64,000 bases of DNA from Planctomycetota bacterium (GTDB lineage: Bacteria > Planctomycetota > Phycisphaerae > Phycisphaerales > UBA1924). Of the stretch, positions 48,695 to 60,030 are shown piece after piece (position 1 is the stretch's first letter; each line of letters starts with the position of its first letter). The notes under the pieces are model-generated. The model did not search any database and had not been told where the DNA came from. It worked only from the letters and a program-made list of their open reading frames with translations. A program made the position numbers and the translations under genes. The stretch is taken from the NCBI GenBank assembly GCA_017303555.1, contig JAFLCN010000014.1, positions 1 through 64,000 on the forward strand, read 5' to 3'.

Positions 48695-48757
48695 CGAAAA
48701 CACCTGACATCACGACGGCACCCACCCCGTGTGCCGTCGTGAAATCAGGTGTTTTCG
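48695..48757. repeat. Very stable 25-bp hairpin (possible bidirectional terminator)
   Basis: CGAAAACACCTGA pairs with TCAGGTGTTTTCG (13 bp), then a 2x2 internal loop, then TCACGACGGCAC pairs with GTGCCGTCGTGA (12 bp), closing a 9-nt loop. The A-run in the left arm and T-run in the right arm are within the stem. It lies 268 bp before the second sigma gene. Confidence 0.85.
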
Positions 48758-49024
48758 ACAAACCCGCCCCGAGTTGGCGCTGAACCGGACTGCGGACAAG
48801 GGGCGCAAGGGTCAGTTCAATGCGCCCGAGGCTTGCATTTCCCAGCTCGGTTAGAATCTCGAGAAGGGCTGCTGCAAGCGCGAATGGGAGCGTGGGGCTT
48901 CCAATCGCGATTCTCCATAGGGAGTGTGCGGAGCAACTGGTCGAATCTTGCACCGACCCGGGGGTTTTTGGAGCAAATCGGGGCTCCAAGGGGGAAAACT
49001 CATTTGGGCGCAATTCCGGACTTC

Positions 49025-49612
49025 GTGACGACCACGCTCCTGCTGGATCAGCTTCAGGACGATGGCAATCAGGCCGCCTGGCGGGAGGTGGATGAGCGGT
49101 TCAGGGGAGTAGTCCTTGGGACCGCCCGCAAGCTCGGGCTTGACGAGGCCGACGCGGCGGACGTCGCGCAGGAAACGATGGTTCAGAGCATAAAGGACCT
49201 GCGGGCGGGGCGCTACGACCGGACGCGTGGGAGACTGAGCGGCTGGATTCTCGCGATCGCCCATCATCGCATCACCGACATCCTTCGACGCAAGCAGCGG
49301 GGGATGCGGGATATCAGCCAAACCACGCTCGCAGCGTTGCCCGCCGTTGAAGCACTTTCGGCGGTCTGGTCGGAAGCGCTTCGGGACGATGTGTTCCGAA
49401 GGGCGTGGGAGCGGCTGCAGTTCGAGAGCGGGCAGAACCCCGGCAACATCAAGGCGTTCGAACTGGCGGTGATCCGCGGGGTTCCTCCGGAAGCGGTTGC
49501 GAACGAGTGCGGCATCTCGATTGAGCAGGTTTATGTTGCAAAGAACCGGGTGGCGGGCAAGCTTCGAGAGATCGTCGAGAAGATGACCAAGGCGTATGAG
49601 GACGGGTTATGA
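49025..49612 (+). CDS. ECF-type RNA polymerase sigma factor (2)
   Basis: A 195-residue sigma factor. Region 2: FRGVVLGTARKLGLDEADAADVAQETMVQSIKDLR and YDRTRGRLSGWILAIAHHRITDILRRKQ. Region 4: FELAVIRGVPPEAVANECGISIEQVYVAKNRVAGKLREI, with a helix-turn-helix at EAVANECGISIEQVYVAK. I start at the GTG at 49025 giving VTTTLLLDQL, a common opening in this group; the frame extends upstream without coding character. It overlaps the kinase gene by 4 nt (ATGA), so sigma factor and kinase are made together. Confidence 0.88.
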   Translation: MTTTLLLDQLQDDGNQAAWREVDERFRGVVLGTARKLGLDEADAADVAQETMVQSIKDLRAGRYDRTRGRLSGWILAIAHHRITDILRRKQRGMRDISQTTLAALPAVEALSAVWSEALRDDVFRRAWERLQFESGQNPGNIKAFELAVIRGVPPEAVANECGISIEQVYVAKNRVAGKLREIVEKMTKAYEDGL

Positions 49613-52600
49613 GCGAAGGCAAGAGCCCATGCCCATCGGCGGAAGCGCTCGATGCATTTGCCGGTCCTGAGTGGAAGGCCGTGGCCGACCCGGACGAAAC
49701 GGGGATCGGTGCCCATGTCGAAAAGTGCGAAGCGTGCGCGGAATGGGTCCGCAATGCGAGATTCGAGCGGGAGTTTGCGTTGGCGGCGAGCGCGAAGGCC
49801 TTTGCCCGCGACCTGACCGAGCCGGCCCTGCCGGAACTGCCGGGATACGAGATCGTGCGGGAGGTATCGCGGGGCGGGCAGGGAATCGTATTCGAGGCGA
49901 TCCAGGTTCGCACGCGCAGGCGCGTTGCGCTCAAGATTCTGCGGCAGGACCACGGGCTGCGTCGTTCGCAGCGCGCGAGGTTCGAGCGGGAGATCGAGAT
50001 CGCGGCGGCGCTGCATCACCCGGGCATCGTCGCGGTGTACGACAGCATCGCGCTGCCCCGCGGGCGCCACGCGTTGGTGCTGGAGTTTGTCGAGGGACGC
50101 TCGCTCGATCAGCTCGTGGCGGACTGTTCGCGGGATCGCCCTCACTTGAAGCGATGCGTGGAGCTGCTGGCCAAAGTGTGCGACGCGATTCACTACGCCC
50201 ATCAGCGCGGGGTGATCCACCGCGATCTCAAGCCTTCGAACATCCTGGTGGACTCGGCGGAGAATCCGCGCATCCTCGACTTTGGAGTGGCGTGCTGGTT
50301 TGGCGCGTCGGCTGGAGTGCCCGCGCGGATCACACTGACCGGCGAATTTGCCGGCACACTGGCGTACGCGGCGCCGGAGCAGGTCGCGGGCGATCACGGC
50401 GCACCGGATCTACGGAGCGATCTGTACGCGATCGGTGTGATGCTCTATCAGGCGAGCGTCGGAGGGCTGCCGTACGACGTGCAGGGATCGCTCGATACGG
50501 TGATCCGCAATATCGCGGGGGCGCCGCCCGTTCGCCCGGCGCGCGGAGCGATCGATCAGGATCTATGGATTATCGTCGGCAAGGCGCTCGCGAAGGAACC
50601 GGACCGGCGGTATCAATCGGGCGATGCCATGGCATCGGACCTGAGGCGGTATCTGCGGGGCGAAACAATCGAAGCCAGGCGTGACAGCCGCTTGTATGTT
50701 CTGAGGAAGGCGCTGCTGCGCCACAGGTACGCCGCGGCGGGCCTGGTTGGGGCGTTGGCCGGGCTTGCCTTTGTCGGGTTCACGCTGAAAAGCAGCAACA
50801 CGCGTCTTGAAGCAGCGCTTCGGACCAGCAACATCGAGCGGGCGAGGGCGCTGGGTGCCGCGGGCAGCCGCCCGGAGGCGGATGCGTTGCTGTGGCCCGA
50901 GCTGCTTCGATTCGATGCGGGGCTGGAGAATCCGGAGCACTCCATATTCAACGGATCACCGGAGGAGCGTCGGGCCTTGTGGGCGGGTGTCGAGATGCAG
51001 GCGGCGCAGCCGTGTCTGGCGATCGTGATGGTGCCCGAACTCCGGATTACAGATGTTCGCTGGGAATCGGACCGTGTCCGAACGGTCTCTCGTGACGGCG
51101 TTGAGCGGGCGTGGTCGCTCACGGACCTGAGCCTGCTTTCCGAGCGGAAGATTGTCGAAGGGACGGTAAAGGATCTGAAGTTTGCGCAAACGGGCGACCG
51201 GTTCGTCGCGCGGACACAAAGCGAGATTCAGTGCATCGATCCCGCGACCCGGACGATCCTGGGCCGGCTGAGCGTTGATGCCGATGCTGCGATCATGATG
51301 GGGTTCTGCGCCGCCGGCAAAGTGATGGCGATCTCCCGATCCGGCAAGGGAGTCGATTTTCATGCCGTGCCGAGTTTCGAAACGCTCGCGAGTGTGCGCG
51401 AGAATGTTGCGCTCCACGCCCCGTGGTTCAGCCCGGAATGCGATCGCGCCGCGATCGTGACCGAGGACGGAAGGGTGCGCGTCTACCACCTTCCCGGCGG
51501 CGAGCCCATCGGTGAGCGTCAGGTGGTCGCTCCGGAATTGATCGCCCGCGACCCGAGCGCACCGGACGATCCGTGGACTCTCACGTTCTCCGGATCGGGC
51601 GAGGTGGTCGCAATCGGGCGTCGGAGGCGCGTGTCGGTCGGGCGCATCGGCGATCGCGATTTGCCACCGGCGCTACTGGCCACGGTGGGCAATATGGTCG
51701 AGCCGGTGTTCAGCGCATCGGGAAGGTGGCTGCTCACGCGATCGAATCAGGATTCACGCATCCACGTCTGGCAGGCATCGTCGTGGACAGAGTTCATGTC
51801 GCTCCCCGGTCACACGGGCGGACCGACATTCATGTCGATTTCTCCGGATGAACGCTCGATTCTGAGCGTCGATACTGCGGGCGTGATGCGGCTCTGGGCG
51901 GGCCCCGGCTCGGGCTGGCGGCAGGATTTGCCCGACTCCGCAGTTGCGCCGCACGATCTCGCGCTGCATGCGGAATCGAGCACGGTTTGGGCCGCGTGTA
52001 CCGACGGAACGATTGCGGAGTGGTCGCTCAAAGACCTGGCGCCGCCCCGGTTGTTTCGGGCCGATCCCAACTGCGCCTATACCGTCGATTTTTCTTCTCG
52101 GTGCCGGATACTGGGCGCGGGCGGCGACCTTGGTCGGGTGAGTCGCTTCCGGGAAGGCACGCAACTGCTGCCCGATCTCGATGTTCAGTTGGGCGCGCCG
52201 GTGGTTGACCTGCGATTTCAGCCCGACGGCGCCCTCCTCGCGGCGTGCTCGAAGTACTCACCCCTGGCGATCTACTCGACCGCGGATTGGTCGCTGGTGA
52301 GCAAAGCCGAATTGAAGATCGGTCGGCTGGCAACCGTTCGATGGAGCCCCGACGGTTCGCTCCTTGTCGTGTCCGGATCAGACGGGACTTGCCAGGTTCT
52401 GGGAATTCCCGGTCTGCAAACCTGCGCAAGCTGGAAGGCGCACGCCGGCGTCTGCCGCACGGCGGTCTTTTCACCCGATGGCACGTTGATCGCAACCGGT
52501 GGAGACGACGGAACGGTGCGTCTATGGGAAACCGGCACGTGGAAGCTGCGGGGCGAGATTCAGATCAGCAACGACAATATTTTCTGCCTTGCGTTCCATG

Positions 52601-52854
52601 GGGATGGGCACGTCCTGGCGGTTGGAGACAGGTCGGGCCGTGTCACGCAAGTGGGTGTGCCGGAGGCCAAGGCGCTCGCGAGCTTTGCCGCGGGAAGCCC
52701 GGTGATGGCGCTCAAGTACGACGGACCAAAGCTGATTGTGGGGACGATCGATCGACCGATTTCGGTTTGGGACTTTGGAATGCTGGCGCGCTGCGTGCGC
52801 GGCGATGCGCCGTTCTGGGCAAAGAAGCTCGGGCAGCTCCCCGGGATGCGCTGA
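49609..52854 (+). CDS. Anti-sigma zinc-motif / Ser-Thr kinase / WD40 fusion protein
   Basis: A 1081-residue protein. The N-terminus has HVEKCEAC (His36, Cys40, Cys43), the H-x3-C-x2-C motif of zinc anti-sigma factors. Kinase domain at about 80-350: SRGGQGIVFEA loop, Lys109, HRDLKPSN with Asp206, DFG 224-226, APEQ. Single membrane helix at about 374-392. From about 470 to the end it has WD40-type repeats (HTGGPTFMSISPDERSILSV, AHAGVCRTAVFSPDGTLIATGGDDGTVRLWE), a beta-propeller probably outside the cytoplasm. Translationally coupled to the sigma gene. The layout suggests a one-protein sensor that holds and releases the sigma factor by phosphorylation. Confidence 0.88.
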   Translation: MSEGKSPCPSAEALDAFAGPEWKAVADPDETGIGAHVEKCEACAEWVRNARFEREFALAASAKAFARDLTEPALPELPGYEIVREVSRGGQGIVFEAIQVRTRRRVALKILRQDHGLRRSQRARFEREIEIAAALHHPGIVAVYDSIALPRGRHALVLEFVEGRSLDQLVADCSRDRPHLKRCVELLAKVCDAIHYAHQRGVIHRDLKPSNILVDSAENPRILDFGVACWFGASAGVPARITLTGEFAGTLAYAAPEQVAGDHGAPDLRSDLYAIGVMLYQASVGGLPYDVQGSLDTVIRNIAGAPPVRPARGAIDQDLWIIVGKALAKEPDRRYQSGDAMASDLRRYLRGETIEARRDSRLYVLRKALLRHRYAAAGLVGALAGLAFVGFTLKSSNTRLEAALRTSNIERARALGAAGSRPEADALLWPELLRFDAGLENPEHSIFNGSPEERRALWAGVEMQAAQPCLAIVMVPELRITDVRWESDRVRTVSRDGVERAWSLTDLSLLSERKIVEGTVKDLKFAQTGDRFVARTQSEIQCIDPATRTILGRLSVDADAAIMMGFCAAGKVMAISRSGKGVDFHAVPSFETLASVRENVALHAPWFSPECDRAAIVTEDGRVRVYHLPGGEPIGERQVVAPELIARDPSAPDDPWTLTFSGSGEVVAIGRRRRVSVGRIGDRDLPPALLATVGNMVEPVFSASGRWLLTRSNQDSRIHVWQASSWTEFMSLPGHTGGPTFMSISPDERSILSVDTAGVMRLWAGPGSGWRQDLPDSAVAPHDLALHAESSTVWAACTDGTIAEWSLKDLAPPRLFRADPNCAYTVDFSSRCRILGAGGDLGRVSRFREGTQLLPDLDVQLGAPVVDLRFQPDGALLAACSKYSPLAIYSTADWSLVSKAELKIGRLATVRWSPDGSLLVVSGSDGTCQVLGIPGLQTCASWKAHAGVCRTAVFSPDGTLIATGGDDGTVRLWETGTWKLRGEIQISNDNIFCLAFHGDGHVLAVGDRSGRVTQVGVPEAKALASFAAGSPVMALKYDGPKLIVGTIDRPISVWDFGMLARCVRGDAPFWAKKLGQLPGMR

Positions 52855-52879
52855 GCATGTCGAAGCCGGTGGACGATTC

Positions 52880-52917
52880 AAAAAAAAAAGAAAAAGGTCC
52901 GGCGTTTCCGCCGGACC
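52880..52917 (-). terminator. Rho-independent terminator of hppA
   Basis: On the minus strand GGTCCGGCG pairs with CGCCGGACC around a 4-nt loop (9 perfect pairs), followed by TTTTTCTTTTTTTTTT. It lies 29 bp after the hppA stop, between convergent genes. Confidence 0.93.
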
Positions 52918-52945
52918 TCGAGAGCTTGGAGTTGCCCGACCGCGA

Positions 52946-55507
<2,562 letters not shown>

Positions 55508-55747
55508 GTCTTCTTTTCCTCGGTGTCGAGAGAGTCTGCGTTCCGGGCCGATCCCGCATGGCCGGGCCCACTGACTGTGGGGGTGGGAGTATGACTCGAC
55601 AGATTGGCCTCCGCCGAACATCACGGCGGACGGTGGCTACAGAGAGCCGCACTCTTCCGCGATCGGCCATTGCCTGCTTCGCGGTTGAACAAAACCATCC
55701 TACCGCAAAACCCGGGCCGGGTGTTGCGTCGCGGCCGAGTTCTGAGA

Positions 55748-55963
55748 TTACTTCTCTTCCTTGCGGGTGAAGTACTCACCCGTGGTTGCCAGGCGGCGGT
55801 TGAGGCTCTTGCGGGCGGCGCGCCGGCGACGCTCGCTGGGCTTCTCGTAGAATTCCTTGCGCCGGATGTCCTTGATCAGGCCTTCCTTCTCGCAAAGCTT
55901 CTTGAAGCGGCGCATCATCTGTTCGACCGTTTCGCCGCTGCGTGATTTGACCCGAATCGCCAT
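55748..55963 (-). CDS. rpsU: 30S ribosomal protein bS21
   Basis: A 71-residue basic protein matching bS21: MAIRVKSRSGETVEQMMRRFKKLCEKEGLIKD, then EFYEKPSERRRRAARKSLNRRLA. It binds the small subunit and aids initiation. The C-terminus ends TTGEYFTRKEEK. A sigma-70 promoter lies about 100 bp upstream. Confidence 0.95.
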   Translation of the reverse strand: MAIRVKSRSGETVEQMMRRFKKLCEKEGLIKDIRRKEFYEKPSERRRRAARKSLNRRLATTGEYFTRKEEK

Positions 55964-56064
55964 CCGAACCTCGCTCTGTGCTGAGACTTCTGCCGCCCCT
56001 CGCCTCGCAACCGATTGCGGGCGTGCGGCCTGAATTTCTTTCCCCTGGTGGTTTTGGGGTCGGG

Positions 56065-56094
56065 ATAATAGAACCCTGACCCCCTCGTTTTCAA
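56065..56094 (-). promoter_or_regulatory. Promoter of rpsU
   Basis: On the minus strand TTGAAA (56094-56089), 18 bp, TATTAT (56070-56065). 4 of 6 and 5 of 6 matches to consensus. Confidence 0.6.
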
Positions 56095-56196
56095 ACCCTG
56101 CCGTGCACGGTCCGGGTTCATTTCGTACCATGGGGCCCGTTCGGGTCGGCATGGTCGCCGGCCGACGGGAGCGATCCGGCCATTCTGGAAGTCAAC

Positions 56197-56631
56197 ATGC
56201 CATCGTCTTTGAGCGGAAACGGGCTTTTTCGGGCTTTGAGGTTCGCGGTCGCCGGTCTCGGGATCGGGGCGGCAGCCCTCGGTCTTGGTTGCGAAACGTA
56301 CTCCAAGGTGCAGGGGAAGGCCGGGGAGATCATCGCCAATTACAAGGCCGGAACGCTCCACGCGACCCTGAACGCGACCCCGGGGGCGGTGCTCGCGGCG
56401 TCGGAACAAACGCTTCGGGACCGGGGGTACTCGATCGAGCAGAACGCAACGACCGAGGAGCAGGGGGGCCTTTTCGCCCGCCCACCGGCGTACAACCTCG
56501 GCCGCACGATCCGCATCGTTGTCAGTCCCACGACCAGCGATGGATCAAATCTTGCCATCACGACAAACCCGTGGGATGAGTCCCTGGCGCGGATCACGCT
56601 GGACGGCATTCTGGAGCGGATGGGGATGTGA
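56197..56631 (+). CDS. Small lipoprotein, DUF3568-like
   Basis: A 144-residue protein with a signal helix and lipobox GLGC (Cys32). The mature part ETYSKVQGKAGEIIANYKAGTLHATLNATPGAVLAASEQTLRDRGYSIEQN, then IRIVVSPTTSDGSNLAITTNPWDESLARITLDGI, resembles DUF3568 lipoproteins. Function unknown. Envelope localisation is inferred from the lipobox. It is divergent from rpsU and convergent with gltA. Confidence 0.72.
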   Translation: MPSSLSGNGLFRALRFAVAGLGIGAAALGLGCETYSKVQGKAGEIIANYKAGTLHATLNATPGAVLAASEQTLRDRGYSIEQNATTEEQGGLFARPPAYNLGRTIRIVVSPTTSDGSNLAITTNPWDESLARITLDGILERMGM

Positions 56632-56636
56632 GAAAG

Positions 56637-56770
56637 AGGCAGCTGTCAGCTGACAGCTTTCAGCCATCAGCCGGAAAAGGCAAGCACGTCACGATTGCCA
56701 TACGGCAATCGCTGCGGTGCCTTGTATTTTTCTGGCTGAGAGCTGACAGCTAACCGCTGAAAGCTCTCCT
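56637..56770. repeat. Nested palindromic element between convergent genes
   Basis: Outer words AGCTGTCAGCTGACAGCT and GAGAGCTGACAGCT...GCTGAAAGCT are partly inverted. Inside, GGCAAGCAC / GTGCC and GATTGCC / GGCAATC form a nested hairpin with a 4-nt loop. T-rich sequence follows the inner part. It lies just beyond the gltA stop and may end transcription from both sides. Confidence 0.65.
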
Positions 56771-56775
56771 CCCTC

Positions 56776-57933
56776 TCACCGCTTCTCAATCGGCGTATAC
56801 GCGACATTGTGAGGCCCGGTGTAATCCGCATCCGGCCGGAAGAGGCGGTTGTCGCCGAGCTGCTCGATGCAGTGCGCCGCCCAGCCGCCCACGCGGGCGA
56901 TGACGAAGCTTGGCGTGAACAGATCGAGCGGCAGGCCGATGCAGTGGTACGTCGTCGCGCTGTAGAAATCGACGTTCGGGTAGATGCCCTTCGCGGCCTT
57001 CTCGCGGGTCATCACGGCCTCGATCGCCGTGCTCTTCTCGAAGAGCGGCATGTTGCCCGTGTCCTGAGCGAGCTGCTTGGCGAGCACCTTCAGGTGCGTC
57101 GCGCGCGGGTCGTACGCCTTGTAGATGCGATGGCCGAAGCCGGGGATCTTGTCCTTCTTGGCGAGCTTGTCCTGGATGAACTTCTCGCAGTCGGCGACGG
57201 TGGGGATCTGGTTGAGCATCCGCATCACGCCCTCGTTCGCGCCGCCGTGGAGCGGGCCGCGGAGCGAGCCGATCGCGCCGGTGATGGCGGAATAGATGTC
57301 GCTCTCGGTCGAAATCAGCACGCGGGCCGTGAAGGTGCTGTTGTTGAAACCGTGATCGGCGTGCAGGACGAGGCAGACATCCATCGCCGTGGTCATCGCG
57401 GCGGTCGGCTTCTTTCCGTTCAGCATGTACAGGAAGTTCTCGGCGAGGCCGAGGTTCTTGTCCGGACGGATGAACGGCTTGCCCTGGCGGTACTGATGGA
57501 AATACGCGAGCAGCGTCGGCACCTGCGCGAGGATCGACATGGCCTTGTCGCGGATCGATGGGATGTCGATCGCGTTCGGCTTGGGATCGTGCAGCCCCAG
57601 GGAGGAAACGAGCGTGCGGATGGCGTGCATCGGCTCCGCGGTCTTGGGGAACGTGTGCAGGAGTTCTTCGACGCCCTTGGGGATGTCGTAGCGCGAACGC
57701 ACCGCGTGCTCGAACTCGGCGAGCTCGGGCTTGCGGGGCAGGCGCCCGTTCCAGAGGAAGAAGACGGTTTCTTCGAATGACGAGTGCGTCGCGAGCTCGC
57801 CAATCGGGATGCCGACGTATTCGAGGACGCCCTTTTCACCGTCGATGAACGACATCTTGGTCTGTGCCGCGACCACGCCTTCGAGTCCCTTGGAAAACTT
57901 CGGGGCGGATGGGATGGTGGAGGTCGAAGTCAT
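56776..57933 (-). CDS. gltA: Citrate synthase
   Basis: A 385-residue short-form citrate synthase, which joins acetyl-CoA to oxaloacetate. Catalytic residues are in place: His in GPLHGGANEGVMRML, His in GFGHRIYKAYDPRA, and Asp in YPNVDFYSATTYHCIG. The length matches the dimeric bacterial/archaeal type rather than the 430-residue hexameric enzyme; a methylcitrate synthase function is also possible for this length. I start at the ATG at 57933; the frame opens 14 codons upstream. Confidence 0.92.
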   Translation of the reverse strand: MTSTSTIPSAPKFSKGLEGVVAAQTKMSFIDGEKGVLEYVGIPIGELATHSSFEETVFFLWNGRLPRKPELAEFEHAVRSRYDIPKGVEELLHTFPKTAEPMHAIRTLVSSLGLHDPKPNAIDIPSIRDKAMSILAQVPTLLAYFHQYRQGKPFIRPDKNLGLAENFLYMLNGKKPTAAMTTAMDVCLVLHADHGFNNSTFTARVLISTESDIYSAITGAIGSLRGPLHGGANEGVMRMLNQIPTVADCEKFIQDKLAKKDKIPGFGHRIYKAYDPRATHLKVLAKQLAQDTGNMPLFEKSTAIEAVMTREKAAKGIYPNVDFYSATTYHCIGLPLDLFTPSFVIARVGGWAAHCIEQLGDNRLFRPDADYTGPHNVAYTPIEKR

Positions 57934-58146
57934 GGAAGTGGTTCCGGCGGATCGAGGTGACGGAAAATGGAACAAAGACCCGGAGAATGCCGGGAAATCC
58001 CGGCAGCCCTCGGGCGCTCACGGAAGGGAGGGGACTATAGAAACCGCCCCCGCGCACGGCCAACACGCTTGCGCTCGGAGCATCGAGATTTCTGCCGGAT
58101 TTCCGCCCGTGCGGGATACGCGGTTCGGCGTCTCATACCATCCCGC

Positions 58147-59361
58147 GTGATTTTCCCGATCGGCACCGACCGCCCGCTTCAACGCCCGACCCTCATCAAC
58201 CACCTGCTCGTCCTTCTGAACCTCTTTGCTTTCTGCATTGTGGTCGTCGGGACGGGGATGCAGGGTGACGCGTACGAATGGGTCGTCGAGACTTTCGGGG
58301 TGAGCCGCGAGCACCACCAGTGGTGGCGGTTTATCACCTACGGGTTCATCCACTCCGGTCCGATGCACCTCATCGGAAACCTGGTCGTCCTGTGGGTTTT
58401 CGGGCCCAACGTCGAGGACCGCTTCGGGCGGCTCGGCTACCTCGTCTTCTACATCTGCGGCGGCGCCATCGCCGGGCTGGCCCACCTGCTTTCGGGACCG
58501 GCGATTGTCATCGGAGCCTCGGGGGCAATCTCGGCCGTGACCGGCGCGTTCCTTGTCCTCTTCCCGCGCACTGTTGTCCGCACGTTTATTTTCTTCTTCC
58601 TGGTCGGATTCTTCAATATCCCCGCGATCTGGTTCATCTGCTTCGCGATCGCTCGTGATGCGCTCGGCGCCGGCATGGGCGGCTCGAACGTCTCGTACGC
58701 GGCCCACTTCGGGGGCTACATCTTCGGGTTCTCGGTCGCCATGCTGCTCCTGGTGACCGGCGTGCTCGCCCGCGAGGACTACGACCTTTTTTACATGTTC
58801 CGCCAGATTCGACGCAGGCAGGAGATGCAGAACGCGATCCGAGATGCGCAGCAGCGCCTCCGTGCCGAGCCGGGCAAGGGGCGCGAGGTCGTGATCGAAG
58901 TTCCCGAGGTTCCGGTCGAGATCGCCCAGGCACGGGCGGCGCTCTCACGCGCAATCTCGGCCAACGACCGCACAAGTCTCCCCGCGTTGTATGCGACGCT
59001 GCTCGCGGCCGTGGAAGCGGGCCGAAAAATCAACGCCGGCATCCCGCAATCGCTCGAGGTGCTCTCGAGCCGCGCCCAGCTCGATCTCGCCAATCGCCTG
59101 TTCGAGGCGGGTGAACGCGCCAGCGCCGCCAGGGCCTACCGCGGCTTCCTTTCGCTCTACGAAAAGGACGCCGAGTCGGGTGTCGTGCGTGTCATGCTCG
59201 CCCTGCTGATGGTTCGCTACCTCGAACAGCAGCAACAGGCCCGGTCATTGCTGGAATCCGCCATCGCGGCGCTCAAGGACAAGGACCTCGAACACACCGA
59301 GCTGGCCCGTTCCCTGCTCAGCGAAATCGATCGCACGCCCGCGAAGCCGACGGGAGCCTGA
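58147..59361 (+). CDS. Rhomboid family intramembrane serine protease with C-terminal repeat region
   Basis: A 404-residue protein. The N-terminal 210 residues form six or so membrane helices with the rhomboid marks: HLIGNLVVLWVFGPNVED (HxxxN), catalytic Ser in GASGAIS and catalytic His in AAHFGGYIFGF. It should cut membrane proteins within the bilayer. The remaining part is cytoplasmic helical, with TPR-like features (QLDLANRLFEAGERASAARAYRGFLSLYEKD). GTG start. It precedes trpF by 3 bp and may share a transcript. Confidence 0.9.
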   Translation: MIFPIGTDRPLQRPTLINHLLVLLNLFAFCIVVVGTGMQGDAYEWVVETFGVSREHHQWWRFITYGFIHSGPMHLIGNLVVLWVFGPNVEDRFGRLGYLVFYICGGAIAGLAHLLSGPAIVIGASGAISAVTGAFLVLFPRTVVRTFIFFFLVGFFNIPAIWFICFAIARDALGAGMGGSNVSYAAHFGGYIFGFSVAMLLLVTGVLAREDYDLFYMFRQIRRRQEMQNAIRDAQQRLRAEPGKGREVVIEVPEVPVEIAQARAALSRAISANDRTSLPALYATLLAAVEAGRKINAGIPQSLEVLSSRAQLDLANRLFEAGERASAARAYRGFLSLYEKDAESGVVRVMLALLMVRYLEQQQQARSLLESAIAALKDKDLEHTELARSLLSEIDRTPAKPTGA

Positions 59362-59364
59362 AGC

Positions 59365-60030
59365 ATGAGCCGCACCCGCATCAAGATCTGCGGCATACGC
59401 GACATCGACTCCGCTTTCGCCGCTGTCGAGGCCGGCGCGGATGCGATCGGCTTCATCTTCGTCCGCTCCAGCCCGCGATACATCGAGCCCGAGGCCGCGG
59501 CAGAGATCATGGCCTCGCTCCCGCCCCTGGTTTCCACCGTCGGGGTGTTCATGAACATGCCGATCGACGGCTTCAGCGATATCGAAGAGGCGTGCCCGAC
59601 AACCTGCACGCAGCTCCACGGCGACGAAAACGCCGAACTCATCGCGGCCTGCTCGCCGGTGATCAAGGGCGTGCGATTCGCCCCGGGCTCCATCGGCAAG
59701 GATCTTGCACGCTTTGATGCGGACGACAATGTCGAGGCGATCCTGATCGACGGTCCTTCACCCGGCGCAGGCGTGCCGTTCCAGTGGGCCGATCTGACGC
59801 CGCACACGGATTCGGTTTCCAAGCCGATCTTCATCGCCGGCGGGCTCAACCCGGACAACGTCGCCGACGCGATCGCCGAGCTGCGCCCCTTCGCGGTGGA
59901 CGTTTCCAGCGGCGTTGAGCGCGAGCGGGGCGTCAAGGATCATGATCTCATCCGGGCATTCTGCCACGCCGTGCGCCGGGCTGATGCGAAAGTCGATGAT
60001 GCAGGGGGGGGCGGACGAACCCCATGCTGA
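59365..60030 (+). CDS. trpF: Phosphoribosylanthranilate isomerase
   Basis: A 221-residue TIM barrel of tryptophan synthesis. It has the catalytic Cys in RIKICGIRD (residues 5-13), ADAIGFIFVRSSPRYI, TCTQLHGDE, the Asp region ILIDGPS, and the phosphate loop IFIAGGLNPDNV...VDVSSGVE. It ends with a Gly-rich tail from a run of eight G (60004-60011). Other trp genes are absent, so the operon is split. It overlaps the next gene by 7 nt. Confidence 0.93.
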   Translation: MSRTRIKICGIRDIDSAFAAVEAGADAIGFIFVRSSPRYIEPEAAAEIMASLPPLVSTVGVFMNMPIDGFSDIEEACPTTCTQLHGDENAELIAACSPVIKGVRFAPGSIGKDLARFDADDNVEAILIDGPSPGAGVPFQWADLTPHTDSVSKPIFIAGGLNPDNVADAIAELRPFAVDVSSGVERERGVKDHDLIRAFCHAVRRADAKVDDAGGGGRTPC

